Below are positions 22,932 through 30,077 of a DNA stretch of 32,428 nucleotides, piece by piece (within the stretch, counting starts at the first letter, position 1; every line of letters begins with the position of its first letter). The position numbers and the translations under genes are program-made. This stretch comes from Chloroflexota bacterium (GTDB taxonomy: Bacteria; Chloroflexota; Anaerolineae; Anaerolineales; UBA4823). The notes beneath the pieces were generated by a model that saw only the letters and a list, made by a program, of their open reading frames with translations, was not told where the DNA came from and made no database searches. The stretch lies in assembly GCA_012798185.1 (NCBI GenBank), contig JAAZNS010000259.1, forward strand, positions 1 to 32,428. The letters run 5' to 3'.

Positions 22932-23954
22932 TTAATAACGAATTCTCGGGTCAATAAATGCGTATAAGAAATCCATTGCCAGGCTGATGATTGCCACAAA
23001 AAAAGCAAAAACACCAATGGTAGCTTGAACAGCCGTATAATCACGCAATTCGATCCGATCGACCAGATAACGCCCCATTCCAGGCCAGGAGAATGTTGTC
23101 TCGGTAAGCACTGCACCAGCCAATAGAATAGCAAATTGTAAACCAATCAATGTGAGAATTGGAATGAATGTGTTCCTTAAGGCATGTTTGTAAACCAGGC
23201 GCCTTTCGGGCAATCCCCGCGCTCTGCCTGCGGTTATAAAATCTGCCTGGAGCATTTCGATCATATTAACTCGGGTTAGGCGGATGAAAACGCCGGTTAA
23301 CGCCAACCCAAGGGTGAGCGAAGGTAAAATCAAATGGGATATACATGACCGGAAAGCAGCCCAATTTCCTTGTAATATCGAATCAAGCACATAAAAATGG
23401 GTTATTGGTCGGAAATTAGTCATCATTAAAGTATCCATTCTGCCTGCCAGCGGCAAAATGGGAATTCGCACGGAAAAAATGATCTGGAAAACCAACCCCA
23501 TAAAAAAGATAGGGATTGAATACACTGCGATGCTGAACAAACGAATACCGTAATCGATGGTCTTCTTGCGCTTTTCAGCAGCATAGGCACCGCTGACTAT
23601 CCCAAAGATTGCTGTAAAAATCATGGCAGGGACAGTCAATTCAATCGTTGCCGGTAATTTTTCACCCAGTTCATCGATAATCGGACGTTCACCCTGGGTA
23701 AGTGCCGTGCCAAAATCAAGAGTTACCATTTTCCAAAGGAAATCGAAATACTGCACGTAAAGCGGACGGTTCAAGCCGAGCCGTTCTCTTAGTGCCATGG
23801 CTTGCTCTTCGCTTACCTTTGGTCCAAGCTGAGATCGAATTGGATCACCAGGAAGTATCCGCATAACGATAAAAACCATGGTGATTAAAATCCAAATCAT
23901 CGGGATGGTTAAAAAAATTCGAGTGATTAAAAAATTCCTGAGGGAGGATGACAT
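22932..23954 (-). CDS. oppB: Oligopeptide ABC transporter permease OppB
   Basis: The 340-residue permease has the OppB/DppB plan: first helix (about residues 8-30, RIFLTIPMIWILITMVFIVM), the family phrase RILPGDPIRSQLGPKVSEEQ, a periplasmic RLGLNRPLYVQYFDFLWKMV segment, then five helices. The EAA-loop reads TAGRARGLPERRLVYKHALR. The C-terminus ends with FLYAFIDPRIRY, the classical DPR(I/V)RY tail. It forms the translocation pore with OppC. The ATG at 23954 has GGAG eight bases upstream; a GTG three codons earlier would overlap that site and is rejected. It stands 100 bases downstream of oppA across a hairpin and 10 bases upstream of oppC. Nothing unusual is seen in this subunit, in contrast to OppC and OppA. 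Confidence 0.95.
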   Translation of the reverse strand: MSSSLRNFLITRIFLTIPMIWILITMVFIVMRILPGDPIRSQLGPKVSEEQAMALRERLGLNRPLYVQYFDFLWKMVTLDFGTALTQGERPIIDELGEKLPATIELTVPAMIFTAIFGIVSGAYAAEKRKKTIDYGIRLFSIAVYSIPIFFMGLVFQIIFSVRIPILPLAGRMDTLMMTNFRPITHFYVLDSILQGNWAAFRSCISHLILPSLTLGLALTGVFIRLTRVNMIEMLQADFITAGRARGLPERRLVYKHALRNTFIPILTLIGLQFAILLAGAVLTETTFSWPGMGRYLVDRIELRDYTAVQATIGVFAFFVAIISLAMDFLYAFIDPRIRY

Positions 23955-23968
23955 GCAAAACACTCCGT

Positions 23969-24008
23969 AAAAAATTCAAGCAAGGGGCGAGGTAAGGCTC
24001 GCCCCTTG
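23969..24008 (-). terminator. Attenuating hairpin between oppA and oppB
   Basis: An 11-base perfect stem (CAAGGGGCGAG at 23981-23991 with CTCGCCCCTTG at 23998-24008) has a 6-base loop. On the minus strand it is followed, after a six-base gap, by six T residues (A-run 23969-23974). Such partial terminators behind a binding-protein gene lower permease expression relative to the binding protein. Confidence 0.65.
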
Positions 24009-24054
24009 GTTCGATCGAGAATATATAATCGTAATTCCCCCCTTGATCACCAGT

Positions 24055-25758
24055 CTACTCACCGCCAGTCATGTAAGTGCAGTTGAATACAAGATACCGC
24101 AGGGTGGGGGCATCGATCTTGGTGACGGTCAATCCTTCGACGCTTTGCAGCCGTGTCGCTTCAACAGCGCCAAGAATTCGCCAGGCGATATCGATTTCGC
24201 CTTTTTCAACTGCCTGACTCATAGTGGTCGGGTCGGCGAAGTAGCGGATAATCACTTTGGGGATGATTGGTTTATCATCACCAAAATAATTCGGATTGGC
24301 TTCCAAAACCATTTGCTCACCTGCAACATAGGAAACCATGCGGTAAGGACCAACACCGTCCAAAGCAGTTGGGAATTGGACAATTTTATCTGCCGGGAAT
24401 TGATTAGGATTCACCGGTACAAATGGAGCAGTAGCAGCAATGGCAGGGAAGAAACCGAATGAATCTTTAAGGTGGTAAACCACGGTCAGATCATCGGGAG
24501 CTTCCACGCTTTCCACATAGATCTGCACCAAACCTGAAACCTGCCCTTCCAATGTGTTGATCCGATCCCAGGCATAAACATAATCTTTTGCCGTAAGCGG
24601 CGTGCCATCGGCAAATTTAACACCTTCGCGCAGTTTGAAGGTATAGGTCTTGCCATCTTCGCTAACAGTGGGTAATTCTGCTGCCACGCCGGGAATCAAA
24701 TCCGCAGTTCCGGGGGCGTATGTCAACAGAGGCACCCCGGTGTTCTTCAAGATTTCCCAGTCGTGCGTGGCATAGGCATCGTTTGCATCGAGGCTGTTTA
24801 CTTCATCGGTAGTGCCAATGATCAGCGTGTCGGTGCTGCCCGAAGCTGGAACAGCATCAGCCGCAAAGCTGACGATGTTGTAGTTGAATTCAAAGGGTGG
24901 GCCAATCTTAACCCCTTCGATGCCTTTTCGGGTTGTTACGAATTCCGGTTCCCAAAACATGGGGATGGTGGGAACTTCTTCTGCATACAATTCGCCAATT
25001 TCCTTATAAGTCGCTTCACGTACTGCCGGATCAGAGGATGATGCTGCTTTTTGCAGCAAAGCATCCATCTTCTCATTGCAGTAATTCACCCCATTATCTG
25101 GTGATTGCAGGCAGGAAGCAAAAGGCGTCAGCCAGGTATCAGGATCAGCAAAATCGGGGAACCAGCCCAGCATAAACATGGGCAGTTTTCCAGCCACAAA
25201 GCTGTCAACATATTCAGCCCAGTTTTGACTTTTAAGTTCGACCTTCATCAAGCCAGTCTCTTCCAATTGTTCCTTGATCACCTGCATCACATCAGCGGTC
25301 GTAGTGCCATAATGCTCAGGTGGATACCATAGCTCGAAGGTAAATGGATTGTCTTCGGTGTAACCCAAACTGGTGAGAATTTGTTTAGAAAGTTCCAGAT
25401 CGCGGGTACCATATTTATCTAGAAACGCTTCGGTAGCATAAGGATATCCCGGTGGAACCATATGGTAAGCAGGTGCATTTCGGCCTTCGAAGACACGGTC
25501 AACAATGACCTCGCGATCAATAGCGGCTGCAATAGCCGAGCGGAGTTCTTTGCTCCATAAAAGATGTGGTTCTTCCGTAGGTTCTTCAGTTGCAACCGGT
25601 TCTTCGGTGGCAACCGGCGCTTCAGTAACTACAGGCGCCTCTGTGGCAGCAGCCTCTTCAGTTGCTACAGGAGCTGCTGTTGGCGTCGTGCAAGCGCCCA
25701 GCGCCATACTAAGCAACACTAATAAAACGCCTAATTTGTAAAGTATTTTTTTATTCAT
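24055..25758 (-). CDS. oppA: Peptide-type solute-binding lipoprotein (SBP_bac_5) with circularly permuted domain order
   Basis: The 567-residue protein has a lipoprotein signal (lipidated Cys23, LSMALGAC), a Val/Ala/Thr/Glu/Pro linker (24-66) and a cluster-C binding-protein fold in swapped order. Residues 67-298 match the half that normally lies C-terminal: LRSAIAAAIDREVIVDRVF, the APAYHMVPPGYPY segment, LGWFPDFADPDTW, YKEIGELYAEEVPTIPMFWE. Residues 309-561 match the half that normally comes first: DTLIIGTTDEVNSLDAND, TYTFKLREGVKFADGTPLTA, GVGPYRMVSYVAGEQMVLEA, DAPTLRYLVFNC. Ten residues (AADAVPASGS) join them. A normal family member would run from DTLIIG to NIVSF with RYLVFNCT leading straight into LRSAIAAAID. 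The frame is uninterrupted, has a strong ribosome-binding site (GGAGAAG) and a near-perfect promoter. It delivers ligand to OppBC. Confidence 0.93.
   Translation of the reverse strand: MNKKILYKLGVLLVLLSMALGACTTPTAAPVATEEAAATEAPVVTEAPVATEEPVATEEPTEEPHLLWSKELRSAIAAAIDREVIVDRVFEGRNAPAYHMVPPGYPYATEAFLDKYGTRDLELSKQILTSLGYTEDNPFTFELWYPPEHYGTTTADVMQVIKEQLEETGLMKVELKSQNWAEYVDSFVAGKLPMFMLGWFPDFADPDTWLTPFASCLQSPDNGVNYCNEKMDALLQKAASSSDPAVREATYKEIGELYAEEVPTIPMFWEPEFVTTRKGIEGVKIGPPFEFNYNIVSFAADAVPASGSTDTLIIGTTDEVNSLDANDAYATHDWEILKNTGVPLLTYAPGTADLIPGVAAELPTVSEDGKTYTFKLREGVKFADGTPLTAKDYVYAWDRINTLEGQVSGLVQIYVESVEAPDDLTVVYHLKDSFGFFPAIAATAPFVPVNPNQFPADKIVQFPTALDGVGPYRMVSYVAGEQMVLEANPNYFGDDKPIIPKVIIRYFADPTTMSQAVEKGEIDIAWRILGAVEATRLQSVEGLTVTKIDAPTLRYLVFNCTYMTGGE
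25561..25689 (-). repeat. Degenerate repeats encoding the Thr/Glu/Ala/Pro linker of OppA
   Basis: Residues 24-66 of the binding protein consist of variations on VATEEP and VVTEAP, so the DNA shows degenerate 18-27-base direct repeats. They form a flexible tether between the lipid anchor and the binding domain. Such tracts vary in length by slippage. Confidence 0.7.
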
Positions 25759-25864
25759 AATCTTCTCCTCATACGCATAAAAATCTTGTTGTTCTTGATC
25801 GACTAAAATAGATATTTTCCTTTATCCACCTCCATTTGGCATATATTATTGATTTATTGTATCG

Positions 25865-25892
25865 ATTATACGCTATGATAATCAGATGTCAA
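25865..25892 (-). promoter_or_regulatory. Near-consensus promoter of the opp operon
   Basis: On the minus strand a perfect TTGACA (25887-25892) and a perfect TATAAT (25865-25870) are separated by 16 bases. Transcription would begin near 25858, giving a leader of about 100 bases. This should be one of the strongest promoters in the window. Confidence 0.85.
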
Positions 25893-25996
25893 CCAATCTC
25901 CATCGAGAGTACAATAAAAGCAAAATCGCATAGATAATTATTGAATACGCTGTAAGTTGTACGATTTTCTGCAGGTTTTTATTCAACCTCTTTCAA

Positions 25997-26005
25997 TGCT
26001 ATAAT
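25997..26005 (+). promoter_or_regulatory. Extended -10 promoter of the four-Cys protein gene
   Basis: TGCTATAAT is a perfect extended -10 element. The -35 region is poor, as is common for this promoter class. Transcription would start near 26012, about 100 bases before the ATG. Confidence 0.55.
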
Positions 26006-26114
26006 ACTGACGCAATTTATCCTATATAACCGATGATAGCTGACACTGGTAAAATTTTATCAATAAAATATACTCAAAATTAGTCAAATTGGCAATGTGC
26101 GGAGAAAATGAAAA

Positions 26115-26336
26115 ATGGCAAAAAAAACCTGGGAAATTATTAAGATCAGCTACTGCCAGCACGCCGGTAATGACGTACGCCTCGAAGCAGAATTAATCTA
26201 CCCTGCTGAATGGCTGCCCGAACAAAATCCTCGGGTAGTCGCCCATCGATGTTCGAACGGAATGGCTTGTAACATGATTGGACAGGTAAATTGCTTATGG
26301 GCAGGCACCAATCCTGTTGTAGACCCTTTTATATAA
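26115..26336 (+). CDS. Small four-cysteine hypothetical protein
   Basis: The 73-residue protein is not one I can name. It has four Cys (14, 46, 52, 60) and two nearby His (16, 44). Its second half is dense in them: VAHRCSNGMACNMIGQVNC, followed by LWAGTNPVVDPFI. The spacing could hold a zinc ion or an iron-sulfur cluster. No signal peptide or membrane helix is present, so it is probably cytoplasmic. Coding support comes from an ATG with GGAG ten bases upstream, an extended -10 promoter at a sensible distance, and codon use like that of neighbouring genes. It is monocistronic, divergent from oppA and convergent with kbl. No similar protein is encoded elsewhere in the window. Confidence 0.7.
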   Translation: MAKKTWEIIKISYCQHAGNDVRLEAELIYPAEWLPEQNPRVVAHRCSNGMACNMIGQVNCLWAGTNPVVDPFI

Positions 26337-26411
26337 CCATTATCGGTTACATTAAATTGCATTACCTTCTTATAAACATAATACAAATAATTCTTCCACG
26401 GGTTCAATTAT

Positions 26412-27596
26412 TTAATTTATCACGCCCAACTTTTTGCCAACCAAATTAAATACAGCTAATCCCTGCTCAAGATCGGATTTTGCGTGAGCGGCTGAGATCA
26501 TAACCCGGATACGGGCTTTTCCGCGTGGTACAGTGGGAAAACCGATCGCCATTGCGAATACACCATTTTCGAATAACTCCCGGCTGAATTGCTGGGCAAC
26601 CGGGGCTTCGCCAAGCATAATTGGCGTAATCGGAGTAACACTTTGGCCGGTGTTGAAACCTAAGCGCTGTAATTCCGCCTTGAAAAATTTGGTGTTTTCC
26701 CATAATTTATCAACCAGCTCTGTGGATGCTTCCAGAATATCCAGGGCAGCCAGACAGGCAGCTGTATCTGGCGCAGTCATAGCAGAAGAGAACAGGAAAG
26801 GACGTCCGCGCTGTCGCAACCATTCCACTACCAGGGGATTGCCAGCGACCACTCCACCTACCACCCCAAACGCTTTCGAAAGTGTGCCAATTTCAACATC
26901 AACCTTACCATGTAATCCAAAATGATCAACAATACCGCGCCCGCCCTTTCCTAAAACACCTTCACCATGAGCATCATCCACCATGAGAATGGCATCGTGC
27001 TTTTTGGAAACTTCATATATTTTATCCAGCGGGGCAACATCGCCATCCATGCTGAAAACGCCATCGGTAACCACCAGTGCTCTGCCATATTTTCCTCTTT
27101 CATCATGGAATGCCCGCTCCAGATCTTGGGGATCGCAATGGGCATAGCGGACAATGCGTGCGCCTGCCAGCCGGCATCCATCAATGATACTGGCATGGTT
27201 TAATTCATCCGAAAAAATGGCATCGTCTTTTCCCACCAGCGCCGGGATCGCGGCAATATTTGCGTTGAATCCCGATTGAAACGTAATGGCAGCTTCCACA
27301 CCCTTGAATTTTGCCAGCCTTGATTCCAGCTGCATATGAAGATCCGTGGTCCCAGCTATAGTTCGTACGGCTGCTGGGCCTACCCCAAAAGTCTCCACCG
27401 CCTTAGCTGCGGCAGCAACCACTTGGGGATGATTGGCTAATCCTAAATAATTATTGGAGCAAAAATTCAGCACTTTTTTCCCATCCACAACTAACCAGGC
27501 GCCTTGCGGGGAACTGATTGTGCGGATTCGATTATACAAACCCGAATTTTGCAAATTATGTAATTCATCTTGAATCCATTTCAATTTATTGGACAT
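26412..27596 (-). CDS. kbl: Glycine C-acetyltransferase (2-amino-3-ketobutyrate CoA ligase)
   Basis: This 394-residue PLP enzyme of the alpha-oxoamine synthase family interconverts 2-amino-3-oxobutyrate plus CoA with glycine plus acetyl-CoA, the second step of threonine breakdown. Diagnostic segments are [15 protein letters not shown] (43-57), [62 protein letters not shown] and [12 protein letters not shown] with the PLP-binding Lys241. Overall it matches Kbl better than BioF or HemA, and length equals the E. coli enzyme (398). The usual partner threonine dehydrogenase gene is not adjacent. The ATG has GAGGTG five bases upstream. It is the last gene of an operon with a protease, an HD protein and a TyrA-like dehydrogenase. 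Confidence 0.93.
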   Translation of the reverse strand: MSNKLKWIQDELHNLQNSGLYNRIRTISSPQGAWLVVDGKKVLNFCSNNYLGLANHPQVVAAAAKAVETFGVGPAAVRTIAGTTDLHMQLESRLAKFKGVEAAITFQSGFNANIAAIPALVGKDDAIFSDELNHASIIDGCRLAGARIVRYAHCDPQDLERAFHDERGKYGRALVVTDGVFSMDGDVAPLDKIYEVSKKHDAILMVDDAHGEGVLGKGGRGIVDHFGLHGKVDVEIGTLSKAFGVVGGVVAGNPLVVEWLRQRGRPFLFSSAMTAPDTAACLAALDILEASTELVDKLWENTKFFKAELQRLGFNTGQSVTPITPIMLGEAPVAQQFSRELFENGVFAMAIGFPTVPRGKARIRVMISAAHAKSDLEQGLAVFNLVGKKLGVIN

Positions 27597-27614
27597 AGTT
27601 CACCTCACTTTGAT

Positions 27615-28607
27615 TTAAAGTTGTTTCTTCGGACGTTTCAAACCAAACCCAATGAATCGACCTAAAGCCTCTCCAACGGTTGGTGCTTTAATTCCCGAAA
27701 TCATTCTTTCGTCTGCCCATTGAAATCCTTCACGCTCCTGCCGCCACAACGTTTCATCCTTTTTTGCCATAGTGAACGCGCTAATTAAAGAAGTCTGATC
27801 AGCGGCAAGAATATCCTGCTTCAATTTTATCAACCCATTCACTAAAGAATCAATCAAACGGATGGAATTGGGTTGGTTAGATTTCGCCATCAGAGCTAAT
27901 GCTTCTGGAGTATCCAATCCGGCCCCTTCTGCAACAAGCGCATAGGGGTGACCTGCTAATTTCCGCGCATCTTTCCAGCCCGGCTTGTTTGCTGTAATAT
28001 TCACGAAAGAGACAGCCAGCCATTGCGGCAGTAAATGAACAGCGGTCATTAACCCATCCATTTCAACCGGGTCACTAAAATATGGGGTGGCTTTTAAAAG
28101 GTTTACCAAATCAAAGCCTAATTTAACAGCTTCTCCGGGCGTGTTTTGAGAGGCAACAATGCCCAATACGGCATTATGGAAAAGGTCGCTCTGCGCATGA
28201 GCAAAACCGCTGCCGCTCTCATAAAGATATTTGGGATTAAGGACAGGCGTCAAGCCGACGTAATGCCTACCCTGAGGGAGCAATTCATTTACCCAATCTA
28301 ATATTGGTTGTTTTAACGGAGCTGTATCCATCACCACCACCCCTTCTTTCAAGCAAGGGGCAATGATCTCAAGCGTCTCGCGAATTTGATCAAAAGGCAG
28401 CGCCAAAATGACCAGGTCGGCATTGACAACCGAATTGGGTAGATTGATTTCATAACGATCGATGGCGCCGGCTTTCATCGCCGCTCTCGAAGCATCGACC
28501 GAGCGGTTGTGCCCTAGGCGGGTTAATAATTGCCCGTGTTCAGCCAGCGCCAGTCCGATCGAACCGCCTATCTTTCCTAAACCAATGATAGTTATATTGA
28601 CCGTCAT
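27615..28607 (-). CDS. TyrA-like NAD(P)-dependent dehydrogenase (prephenate dehydrogenase family)
   Basis: The 330-residue protein begins with a Rossmann fold (ITIIGLGKIGGSIGLALAEH, residues 5-24) and continues with DLVILALPFDQIRETLEII and VVVMDTAPLKQPILDWVNE, as in TyrA/prephenate dehydrogenases and related 6-phosphogluconate-like enzymes. The helical C-terminal domain (MDGLMTAVHLLPQWLAVSFV...) fits dimerisation in TyrA. However, the catalytic His-Pro-Met-(Ala/Phe)-Gly motif expected after the DVGSVK-like segment is replaced by YVGLTPVLNPKYL, so prephenate or arogenate use is doubtful. The ATG has GAGGG three or four bases upstream. The gene sits 18 bases before kbl and 7 bases after an HD-domain gene. 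It may act on another carboxylic substrate; I give no specific function. Confidence 0.75.
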   Translation of the reverse strand: MTVNITIIGLGKIGGSIGLALAEHGQLLTRLGHNRSVDASRAAMKAGAIDRYEINLPNSVVNADLVILALPFDQIRETLEIIAPCLKEGVVVMDTAPLKQPILDWVNELLPQGRHYVGLTPVLNPKYLYESGSGFAHAQSDLFHNAVLGIVASQNTPGEAVKLGFDLVNLLKATPYFSDPVEMDGLMTAVHLLPQWLAVSFVNITANKPGWKDARKLAGHPYALVAEGAGLDTPEALALMAKSNQPNSIRLIDSLVNGLIKLKQDILAADQTSLISAFTMAKKDETLWRQEREGFQWADERMISGIKAPTVGEALGRFIGFGLKRPKKQL

Positions 28608-28614
28608 TTTGCCC

Positions 28615-29151
28615 TCAACTCAAGTTGTCTGCTTCCTGCAGATAATATAAAAATTGATCTTCAGTAGTTTGATTTTTGGGATAATTCTTTTCATGATGGC
28701 GGCGGATCAAGTTCACACATAAAGGAGTTGACCCGGTTTCTTCTGCCAATTTTGCTCCCCAAAGCGGATGCTGATTATGTATGAAAAACACCCGCTGGTA
28801 AAAATTGGGTTTTCTGTTACCAAAATCGACATTACGAAGCCAGCGAGACACCACCTTAGGGAAAAATGTGTTCCCGATCACCAGCCACACCCTCTCCCAC
28901 AATTTCAAAAGATGATTGATCTTTCCAATATCATGCAATAAAGCGGCGATAATCAAGTCGGGATATTGGCAATTGTGCTTTATCAGATAACGAGCCACCT
29001 TGATACTATGCGCTTGTTCACTTGGCTGCATTTGATTGAATAGGCGGTATTGTTCATCTGTGAGCATGGCGTGAACGAATTCCAATTCATCCGCCGATGG
29101 TGACGCTGACAATGCCTGCCAAAATTGCCAGGAGCGATATACGATTCCCAA
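28615..29151 (-). CDS. HD-domain hydrolase
   Basis: The 178-residue protein carries the metal-binding HD signature: His48 (EQAHSIKVARYLI), then ALLHDIGKINHLL with His73-Asp74, and a distal RRHHEKN that would complete the metal site. HD proteins hydrolyse phosphomonoesters or phosphodiesters of nucleotides, and the small stand-alone type has no fixed substrate. The start is TTG at 29151, three bases after the stop of the upstream protease gene; a weak GGGT lies just before it. An internal ATG at about residue 29 is possible but would cut away conserved N-terminal helices. It is cotranscribed with the protease, a TyrA-like enzyme and kbl. The activity is known only at the family level. Confidence 0.82.
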   Translation of the reverse strand: MGIVYRSWQFWQALSASPSADELEFVHAMLTDEQYRLFNQMQPSEQAHSIKVARYLIKHNCQYPDLIIAALLHDIGKINHLLKLWERVWLVIGNTFFPKVVSRWLRNVDFGNRKPNFYQRVFFIHNQHPLWGAKLAEETGSTPLCVNLIRRHHEKNYPKNQTTEDQFLYYLQEADNLS

Positions 29152-29154
29152 TTA

Positions 29155-29799
29155 TTACCCTACCAGTAAATTCATCAATAAAAACAATGGTGGATTGATG
29201 ATTTTTCCCAAAATCCCCAGGAAAACAATTGCCATTAATATCATCGGACCATAAGGCTGGATGGTCTCTAAAAAACGCGACCAGGATGGCGGGAAAAAGT
29301 AGCTGGCAATTTTTTCGCCATCTAAAGGCATGATGGGTATCAGATTGAACAGCATTAATAGTAAATTGATATATATAAACAAATATAGAATTTGGGGAAG
29401 GGTTGGAAAAAAATTACTGCTTGCATTGATCATAGCCAGTCTGGCGTCATTGATTGAGACCAATCCTAAACGAAATGGAATTGCAGCAAGAATTGCCATT
29501 AAAAAATTAGATGCCGGACCAGCTAAAGAAACCCACATCATTGCAGAAGGAGATTTTCTTTGCAGGGCATAGGGGTTAATAGGCACCGGTTTTGCCCAGC
29601 CAAACCAGGCAACCAACAACAAAAGCGATCCAATGGGATCTAAATGGGCTAATGGGTTCAGCGTGAGACGACCATTCATGCGCGGGGTATCATCACCAAA
29701 ATAGTCGGCTGTCCAGGCGTGTGCCAATTCATGGACTGGAAATGCGATCAATAAAACAATCAAACGGGCAAAAAGTGAAGAGGGGTCTAAATTAAACAT
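29155..29799 (-). CDS. Site-2 protease family protein (M50B metallopeptidase)
   Basis: The 214-residue integral membrane metalloprotease has its zinc motif HELAH (His23, Glu24, His27) in the first hydrophobic stretch, then GRLTLNPLAHLDPIGSLLLL and GWAKPVPINPYAL. The third ligand is Asp160 in FNLIPIMPLDGEKI (NxxPxxPLDG). It is the short, PDZ-less type of S2P found in many Gram-positive and thermophilic bacteria. S2P enzymes cleave membrane-spanning regulators; the substrates of this subtype are mostly unknown. A GGAG site lies seven bases before the ATG, and an extended -10 promoter stands at 29817-29825. It is the first gene of the four-gene operon ending with kbl, and is divergent from the DUF951 operon. 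Confidence 0.92.
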   Translation of the reverse strand: MFNLDPSSLFARLIVLLIAFPVHELAHAWTADYFGDDTPRMNGRLTLNPLAHLDPIGSLLLLVAWFGWAKPVPINPYALQRKSPSAMMWVSLAGPASNFLMAILAAIPFRLGLVSINDARLAMINASSNFFPTLPQILYLFIYINLLLMLFNLIPIMPLDGEKIASYFFPPSWSRFLETIQPYGPMILMAIVFLGILGKIINPPLFLLMNLLVG

Positions 29800-29816
29800 G
29801 CATATTCTCCAAAAAG

Positions 29817-29825
29817 ATTATACCA
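29817..29825 (-). promoter_or_regulatory. Extended -10 promoter of the M50B protease operon
   Basis: On the minus strand TGGTATAAT is a perfect extended -10 element, about 20 bases upstream of the ATG at 29799. The -35 region is weak. It is divergent to the DUF951 promoter 31 bases away. Confidence 0.6.
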
Positions 29826-29855
29826 TCGGCATCCCATGCTTCAGCATTTCGCCCA

Positions 29856-29864
29856 TGTTATAAT
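29856..29864 (+). promoter_or_regulatory. Extended -10 promoter of the DUF951 operon (leaderless transcript likely)
   Basis: TGTTATAAT ends only six bases before the GTG start codon at 29871. The expected transcription start therefore falls on or next to the first base of the start codon, leaving no room for a ribosome-binding site. Confidence 0.6.
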
Positions 29865-29870
29865 GCCCTC

Positions 29871-30077
29871 GTGTTACCCGAAATTAAACTGGACGACCAT
29901 GTTCGATTACGGAAACCTCACCCCTGTGGAAGTTACGATTGGAAAATCGTACGTCTCGGTGCAGATATTGGGCTAGAATGCCTGCAATGCGGAAGACGGG
30001 TGTTACTGACCAGACGAACACTTGCCAAGCGGTTGAAGACCGTGTTACCTCCTCTGACCGATGAAAAACCAGAATAA
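29871..30077 (+). CDS. DUF951 domain-containing protein
   Basis: The 68-residue protein matches the DUF951 family: an N-terminal KLDDHVRLRKPHPCGSYDW segment (Cys19) and LECLQCGRRVLLTR (Cys37, Cys40), which make a probable zinc-binding site, followed by a basic tail. The family is widespread in Firmicutes and Chloroflexota and has no experimentally firm role. It is often near ribosome-associated genes or ychF. The start is GTG at 29871, immediately downstream of an extended -10 box and without a Shine-Dalgarno site. The last 17 bases overlap the following glycosyltransferase gene, so both are probably translated in a coupled way. Confidence 0.85.
   Translation: MLPEIKLDDHVRLRKPHPCGSYDWKIVRLGADIGLECLQCGRRVLLTRRTLAKRLKTVLPPLTDEKPE

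Larger units (their letters stand above)
25759..26114. other. Divergent intergenic region between oppA and the four-Cys protein gene
   Basis: This 356-base AT-rich stretch contains the two divergent promoters (25865-25892 minus, 25997-26005 plus) and leaders of about 100 bases on both sides. The oppA leader has an internal AATGGAGGTGG stretch about 60 bases before the ATG, which could be a decoy ribosome-binding site or leader element. No gene or known riboswitch was recognised. Confidence 0.6.

Noticed and set aside
24055-25758. Reading the unusual oppA as two gene fragments or a frameshifted tandem pair
   Set aside because: There is a single frame with no internal stop, one signal peptide and a short joining linker. 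Both halves are complementary and not duplicated, which fits one permuted protein.
26386-26412. Inverted repeat AATAATT/AATTATT as kbl terminator
   Set aside because: The stem is all A/T, overlaps the stop codon and is not followed by a U-run.
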